Source of the DNA: Acidobacteriota bacterium
Lineage (GTDB): Bacteria > Acidobacteriota > Terriglobia > Terriglobales > Acidobacteriaceae
Assembly: GCA_021805955.1 (NCBI GenBank)
Contig: JAJZDO010001067.1
Span: 1 to 8,531 of the forward strand
DNA: 8,531 nucleotides
Reading direction: 5' to 3'
The position numbers were made by a program, and so were the translations under genes. The number at the start of each line of letters is the position of its first letter. The first letter of the stretch is position 1. Shown here piece after piece: positions 5,034 to 8,531 of the stretch. The notes below the pieces were generated by a model. It saw nothing but the letters and a program-made list of their open reading frames with translations, was not told where the DNA came from and did no database searches.

Positions 5034-7928
5034 TCAGAAGGTGGTGGAGACGGTGAGCCGGAAGGTTGAGTGCGGTTCGCGGAGCAGATACTGCGGGCCG
5101 TACAACTGGATGGCGCGCTGGAAGGAGTAATCGCCTGCGCCGCCTGGGGGGAACATGGAGCGGGTAATCAGCGTTTCGCCTGGATCGTACCGGTCGATAC
5201 GCATGGGGTTCCATGCGTAGTAAAGGCGGACAGGAGCGTTGATGATGGGCATGATGACCTGCAACTCGCCACCGGTGGACATGCGTGGCCGGAAGTTCGT
5301 GCCAGAGAGCGGACGGATGTAGTCGCTGAAGTGAATCTGCACGCCGCCTTCGCAGGTTCCGTTGTTATAGACGGGGCAACCGTAGAGAGGTGAATTCAGG
5401 CTGGCGTAGCCTTCCGGGCTTTCCTGGAGCTGATTGTTATCCACCGAGGAATCGATGCCGAAGTCATCGAAGATGGCTAGGGTGACGGGTCCGACGATGG
5501 GGATGCGGTATTCCAGATTGTTGGTGAAGTCGGTGTCGCCGCCGATGGAGACGATGCTGTAGACCGGCAACGGAATCTGGATGCACTGGCGAAGCTGCGG
5601 ATTGTAAGGATCGCGCGGAACGCAGCTCCCGTCTGGGTTCTCAAGCTGGAAGCTGATGCGGTTGGGAATGTAAGCGTAGGGGGTTGCCGAGCGGACATCA
5701 AATCCGCGCAGGTCAGCCTCGCCGCCGGCGTAGAAGCGGTTGTTGGGCGGAGCGACGTCGCCGCCATAACCCTGAATGTATTTCAGCTCTGCGCGCCATC
5801 CGAGGACGTTGCGTCCCTGCGGCGACGGCCACAGACCCTTGACGGGAGTGAACTGTTTATAGGCGAGTGCGGGCATGACGTAGCGAACGTCGCCAAAGAG
5901 GCCTGAGGTCTGAACCAGAAAGGAGAGTTCCTTGCCCGTGCGCGGACGCATGGGATTGCTGATGGTGCTGAGGCTGTAGCTGAGAGAGATCGAGCTATTG
6001 ACGATGCCAGCCAGCGCATTCTGGCCCTGAATGCCGGAGCGGAAGTTCAGGGTCTGGAAGAGCGTCTGCGAGGCGGAGCTGAAAGCGGTGATGGTTGCGC
6101 GCGTCAGTGAATAGGTGAAACCTACGCGCTGGAAGTTGTGGTGCGGCAACGGATAGCTCATCGAGAAATTCAAGCCCGTCTGGGCGCTGTTGTAGTCCTG
6201 GACGAGAGTGTTGTTGGCCTGCTGCTGGTTATATCCAATACCTGCGGTTGCCGCGTAGTTCTTCGCCGGATTGTAGTCGGACTTCGTGTTGAAGACCTGG
6301 AAGCCGATATTCAGGGGACGATTGCGGAAGTAAGGCTGGGTGAAGCCGAAGAGGAACTGGCGCTGCACGTTGCCGAGATTGGCTTGCAGGCTGAGGGTTT
6401 CGCCCAGGCCGAGGAAGTTGTTCGTCTGGTAGTTCAGTCCGAGGAAGGCGCCTTCCAGGCCGGAGACACCACCGTTCAGGCCGATGGAGTTTTTGCCCTT
6501 TTCCTTGACCTTGAGCAGCAGATCGACGGTGCCGGCCTCGGTGTTCTGGTGAGCTTCGGTGTCCTGATCGACCTTGAGGGGATCGAAGTAGTCAAGCTGG
6601 TTCAGGCGGAGCAGGCTGTACTCCCAGAGTTGCGAGTTGTAGACCTGACCTTCCTGGAGCAGCAGCTCGCGGCGAATGACGCGATCGCGCGTGAGGGTGT
6701 TGCCCTGAATCTCGATGCGGGAGACGTAGAACTGCTTGCCTTCGTCGATGTCCACATTAAGCGCGACGGTGTGGTTCTTTTCATCGACGGTGGCGCTGGG
6801 AATGGCTCCGAAGTTGATGTAGCCGAGCTGACCGTAGGCTTTCTTGAGATTCTCCAGCCCCTTGCCGACTTCAGTTGCGTTGAAAATGGCGCCGTCCTTG
6901 ATGGGGAAGGTGTTGCGCAGCGCGCGCGTATTGTTCACTGCCTTGTTGCCGGTGAAGGTGATGTGGCTGAGGTGGTAACGCTGGCCCTCTTCAATGGGCA
7001 TCAGAATATCGATGCGCTTGCCCTTGTTGGGCTGGAAGGTGAAGAAGTTCAGGCCGCCCTGATCGCGAATCTGCGTCTTGGGGTCTTCGACGGCCGCGTT
7101 GTAGTAGCCGCGATCCCGATATGCCTGGCGGACGCGCTCGGCATCCTCTTCGAGTTTGGAGCTGTCATAGGTTTTCGGGAAGAGATCCTCGAAGAAGATG
7201 GAGTAGGGAATACCGATGGGTCGCAGATTGCGCATGGAACGGCGCAGAATGAGGCTGCTGATGTGCTGGTTGCCGACAAACTTGATGTTGCCGACCTTGA
7301 CCGTCGGGCCTTCCTTGATGTTGAAGTTGACCTGAACCGAGGCTGGCGGAATGCGCTTGACGTCGGTGCGGATGGTGGCAAATTGATGGCCATGCTCGGC
7401 GAGCAGTTGCTTGAGCACGGTCTCGGCGTGCTTGATCTTGGTGGGATCGTATTGGCTTTCGACCGAGAGGCCGACTTTTTCCTTTTTGAAGCGATCCAGG
7501 ACATCCGATTGGGAGACGGAATTCAGGCCCTTGTAGTTGATTTCGCGAATGGTGGGCCGCTCCAGGACAAAGATGTCGAGGATGATGCCTTTCTCGGAGT
7601 CTTCGCGCTCGATGCGGAGGTCTTCAAAGTAGCCGGTGTTCCAGAGCGAGTTGAAATCGCGCTCAATGGAGGCCGGATCGTAGGTGTCGCCCACGTGAGT
7701 GAACAGACGGGCCAGGATCGTCTCCTTGGGGATACGGCGATTGCCGATGACACGGATCTGATAGATCGTGTCCGGCCCTTGCTGCGCGGCAAGACGGAGG
7801 GAAAAGCTGTTTAGGATGCTGAAGAAGGCAAGCATCATGGCCAGTGTGCGCCCGAAGCGCAGAGCAGCGCGCAAGCGCCTGGAGAGCGAATTGCGTGATC
7901 GAGGGCGCCCGGCGCTCGCTGAAGTCAC
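5034..7928 (-). CDS. bamA: BamA, outer-membrane protein assembly factor
   Basis: BamA is the core of the BAM complex that folds and inserts beta-barrel proteins into the outer membrane. Numbered from GTG 7928 (964 residues), there is an Arg-rich n-region, a hydrophobic signal core (about 29-47) ending LAAQ, and five POTRA domains at about 54-123, 125-207, 208-314, 318-396 and 399-476. The Omp85 barrel (480-964) carries the L6 motif as LRGF (740-743) and ends in FRLTVSTTF, with the terminal Phe typical of a beta-signal. E. coli BamA has 810 residues; the excess lies in POTRA3 and in barrel loops. The frame is open up to ATG 8330, but a promoter at 8101-8130 and leader hairpins at 8018-8076 make the far-upstream starts unlikely. 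ATG 8081, ATG 8051, TTG 7874 and ATG 7838 are alternatives, and none has a strong ribosome site. Skp follows downstream. Identity is near certain; the start is uncertain. Confidence 0.95.
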   Translation of the reverse strand: MTSASAGRPRSRNSLSRRLRAALRFGRTLAMMLAFFSILNSFSLRLAAQQGPDTIYQIRVIGNRRIPKETILARLFTHVGDTYDPASIERDFNSLWNTGYFEDLRIEREDSEKGIILDIFVLERPTIREINYKGLNSVSQSDVLDRFKKEKVGLSVESQYDPTKIKHAETVLKQLLAEHGHQFATIRTDVKRIPPASVQVNFNIKEGPTVKVGNIKFVGNQHISSLILRRSMRNLRPIGIPYSIFFEDLFPKTYDSSKLEEDAERVRQAYRDRGYYNAAVEDPKTQIRDQGGLNFFTFQPNKGKRIDILMPIEEGQRYHLSHITFTGNKAVNNTRALRNTFPIKDGAIFNATEVGKGLENLKKAYGQLGYINFGAIPSATVDEKNHTVALNVDIDEGKQFYVSRIEIQGNTLTRDRVIRRELLLQEGQVYNSQLWEYSLLRLNQLDYFDPLKVDQDTEAHQNTEAGTVDLLLKVKEKGKNSIGLNGGVSGLEGAFLGLNYQTNNFLGLGETLSLQANLGNVQRQFLFGFTQPYFRNRPLNIGFQVFNTKSDYNPAKNYAATAGIGYNQQQANNTLVQDYNSAQTGLNFSMSYPLPHHNFQRVGFTYSLTRATITAFSSASQTLFQTLNFRSGIQGQNALAGIVNSSISLSYSLSTISNPMRPRTGKELSFLVQTSGLFGDVRYVMPALAYKQFTPVKGLWPSPQGRNVLGWRAELKYIQGYGGDVAPPNNRFYAGGEADLRGFDVRSATPYAYIPNRISFQLENPDGSCVPRDPYNPQLRQCIQIPLPVYSIVSIGGDTDFTNNLEYRIPIVGPVTLAIFDDFGIDSSVDNNQLQESPEGYASLNSPLYGCPVYNNGTCEGGVQIHFSDYIRPLSGTNFRPRMSTGGELQVIMPIINAPVRLYYAWNPMRIDRYDPGETLITRSMFPPGGAGDYSFQRAIQLYGPQYLLREPHSTFRLTVSTTF

Positions 7929-8017
7929 TTCTTCGCGGGAACCACTGGAAGAACACAGTGCATAGATCGACTGAACGGGAAAGATAAGCGCACCCTCACT
8001 GCTCGAAAATCGTAGTG

Positions 8018-8076
8018 TCCGGAGCCAGAGACTCCTGTATCCGGACCGCATGCTTCCGGAGAGAATCTCCCCGGAA
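8018..8076 (-). promoter_or_regulatory. Structured leader of bamA: two hairpins built on TCCGGA palindromes
   Basis: TCCGGA occurs at 8018-8023, 8040-8045 and 8055-8060, and CCCGGA at 8070-8075. The first two copies close a hairpin whose inner part pairs CAG with CTG. The sequence at 8054-8076 forms a second hairpin: TTCC pairs with GGAA and GGAGA with TCTCC around a TTC loop, with a GG bulge. Both lie just downstream of the -10 box, in the predicted 5' leader. A regulatory role is inferred. Confidence 0.45.
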
Positions 8077-8100
8077 TCCATGATGGTTGACGAAAATTTG

Positions 8101-8130
8101 ATTATATTGGACCGCACCACCCCGCCCCAA
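8101..8130 (-). promoter_or_regulatory. Candidate sigma-70 promoter of bamA
   Basis: Read leftward, there is a perfect TATAAT (8101-8106) preceded, after an 18-base spacer, by TTGGGG (8125-8130), a 3/6 match to the -35 box. Transcription would start near 8094, leaving a leader of about 165 bases before GTG 7928. It lies inside the open frame that extends upstream to 8330, which argues that that extension is not translated. Confidence 0.55.
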
Positions 8131-8487
8131 ATCCTGGCCAGCCAATAAAGCGGTTCAACTCTCCAATTCAGCGTCCATCTGCCATTGCTGTTGCGGTTCC
8201 AGGCGGCGAACCTGGAGCACGTTGGGTTTGCAGCAGACCTGACAATCTCTGTATACGATTGTCGCAGCCCAGCCGTTGGATCGACACAGTTTTCGTTCCA
8301 TTCTCTGCATCCGGCGCAAAAAAACGCCATCCTCAGTGTTCATCTGTCACACCTTCGCGGCATTGTTTGCCCGCGTTCTTCGATCAGGTCATGCGACGAA
8401 GGATTTCACAATTTCTACCCGTCGCCCTGCGCATTAGGATTAACTTACTGATAGACGCAGAAGATTCCCACTCGTGAGGCAGAATCC
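8107..8487. other. Intergenic region between divergent bamA and the right-end gene
   Basis: I see no gene here that I would defend. Open frames on both strands lack ribosome sites, family resemblance and the codon pattern of the neighbours. A very weak rightward promoter match, TTGCAG (8228-8233) and TATACG (8252-8257) with an 18-base spacer, might serve the gene at 8488. A short inverted repeat around 8196-8216 (GGTTC and GAACC, overlapping CCAGG and CCTGG) is the only other structure noticed. Confidence 0.6.
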
Positions 8488-8531
8488 ATGACAGTAGCAG
8501 CAACTTCGGTTTATTCCTTCTCCGCGCCCCT
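8488..8531 (+). CDS. Start of an unidentified rightward gene, truncated by the window edge
   Basis: ATG 8488 is preceded by TGAGG (8475-8479) with 8 bases between, the best ribosome site in this region, and the frame stays open for 14 codons (MTVAATSVYSFSAP) to the window end. The visible part is too short to assign a family. It is divergent from bamA. The evidence is the ribosome site, the spacing and the fact that a gene is expected to begin here. A chance ATG cannot be excluded. Confidence 0.5.
   Translation, partial: MTVAATSVYSFSAP

Noticed and set aside
6138..7814. A 558-codon open frame on the plus strand opposite bamA
   Set aside because: It lies wholly antisense to the POTRA and early barrel region of bamA. 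It has a low-complexity Val/Ala/Glu/Asp/Leu/Gly composition expected from the complement of GC-biased codons, with no domain or ribosome site.
8082..8330. N-terminal extension of BamA to ATG 8330
   Set aside because: It would put 83 codons upstream of the likely promoter, with no signal-peptide character at the new N-terminus and non-coding-like codon use.
8185..8477. Overlapping plus-strand open frames of 72-88 codons before the right-end gene
   Set aside because: They lack ribosome sites and family resemblance. The one at 8259 ends with the TGA that forms part of the ribosome site of the ATG at 8488, which is more likely coincidence than translational coupling.
1..8531. CRISPR arrays, insertion sequences, prophage, toxin-antitoxin or defence genes
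   Set aside because: I looked for repeat-spacer patterns, terminal inverted repeats, transposase or integrase motifs and small paired genes, and saw none. Composition is uniform apart from the gap at 3617-4035.

Overview
The window looks like ordinary chromosomal housekeeping DNA from a GC-rich Gram-negative bacterium. The best guess is Acidobacteriota, class Terriglobia. That guess rests on my recollection of how LepA, the Skp-like chaperone and BamA read in that group, because no rRNA or other phylogenetic marker is present. The two-membrane (diderm) lifestyle is firmly supported: a BamA-type outer-membrane assembly protein, an OmpH/Skp chaperone and a lipoprotein-type murein transglycosylase are all encoded.

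Layout from left to right. At 1-1625 (minus) is an MltD-like lytic transglycosylase with LysM repeats, cut at its 3' end by the window edge. Divergent from it, at 1805-3616 (plus), is lepA, encoding elongation factor 4. A 419-base gap (3617-4035) follows, with an AT-rich core, DnaA-box-like motifs and, at its right end, a strong hairpin terminator. At 4036-4698 (minus) is an OmpH/Skp periplasmic chaperone. A 335-base gap carries a near-consensus sigma-70 promoter for skp, short direct repeats overlapping its -35 box, a leader hairpin, and the bamA terminator. At 5034-7928 (minus, start uncertain) is bamA, with five POTRA domains and a beta-barrel. Upstream are a structured leader and a promoter with a perfect TATAAT. 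At 8488 the first 14 codons of a rightward gene begin and run off the window.

How the genes relate. BamA folds and inserts outer-membrane beta-barrel proteins, and Skp escorts their unfolded precursors through the periplasm, so the bamA-skp pair is one functional module. The sequence suggests two transcription units rather than one tight operon, because a hairpin lies directly after bamA and skp has its own promoter. The transglycosylase remodels peptidoglycan. LepA acts on the ribosome and shares no obvious pathway with its neighbours.

I found no mobile element, CRISPR array, tRNA or rRNA, and no clearly new biological system. The points worth a second look are regulatory (repeats at the skp promoter, leader hairpins of skp and bamA, the AT-rich lepA-skp gap) and structural (a POTRA3 insertion and Cys pairs in extended BamA surface loops).
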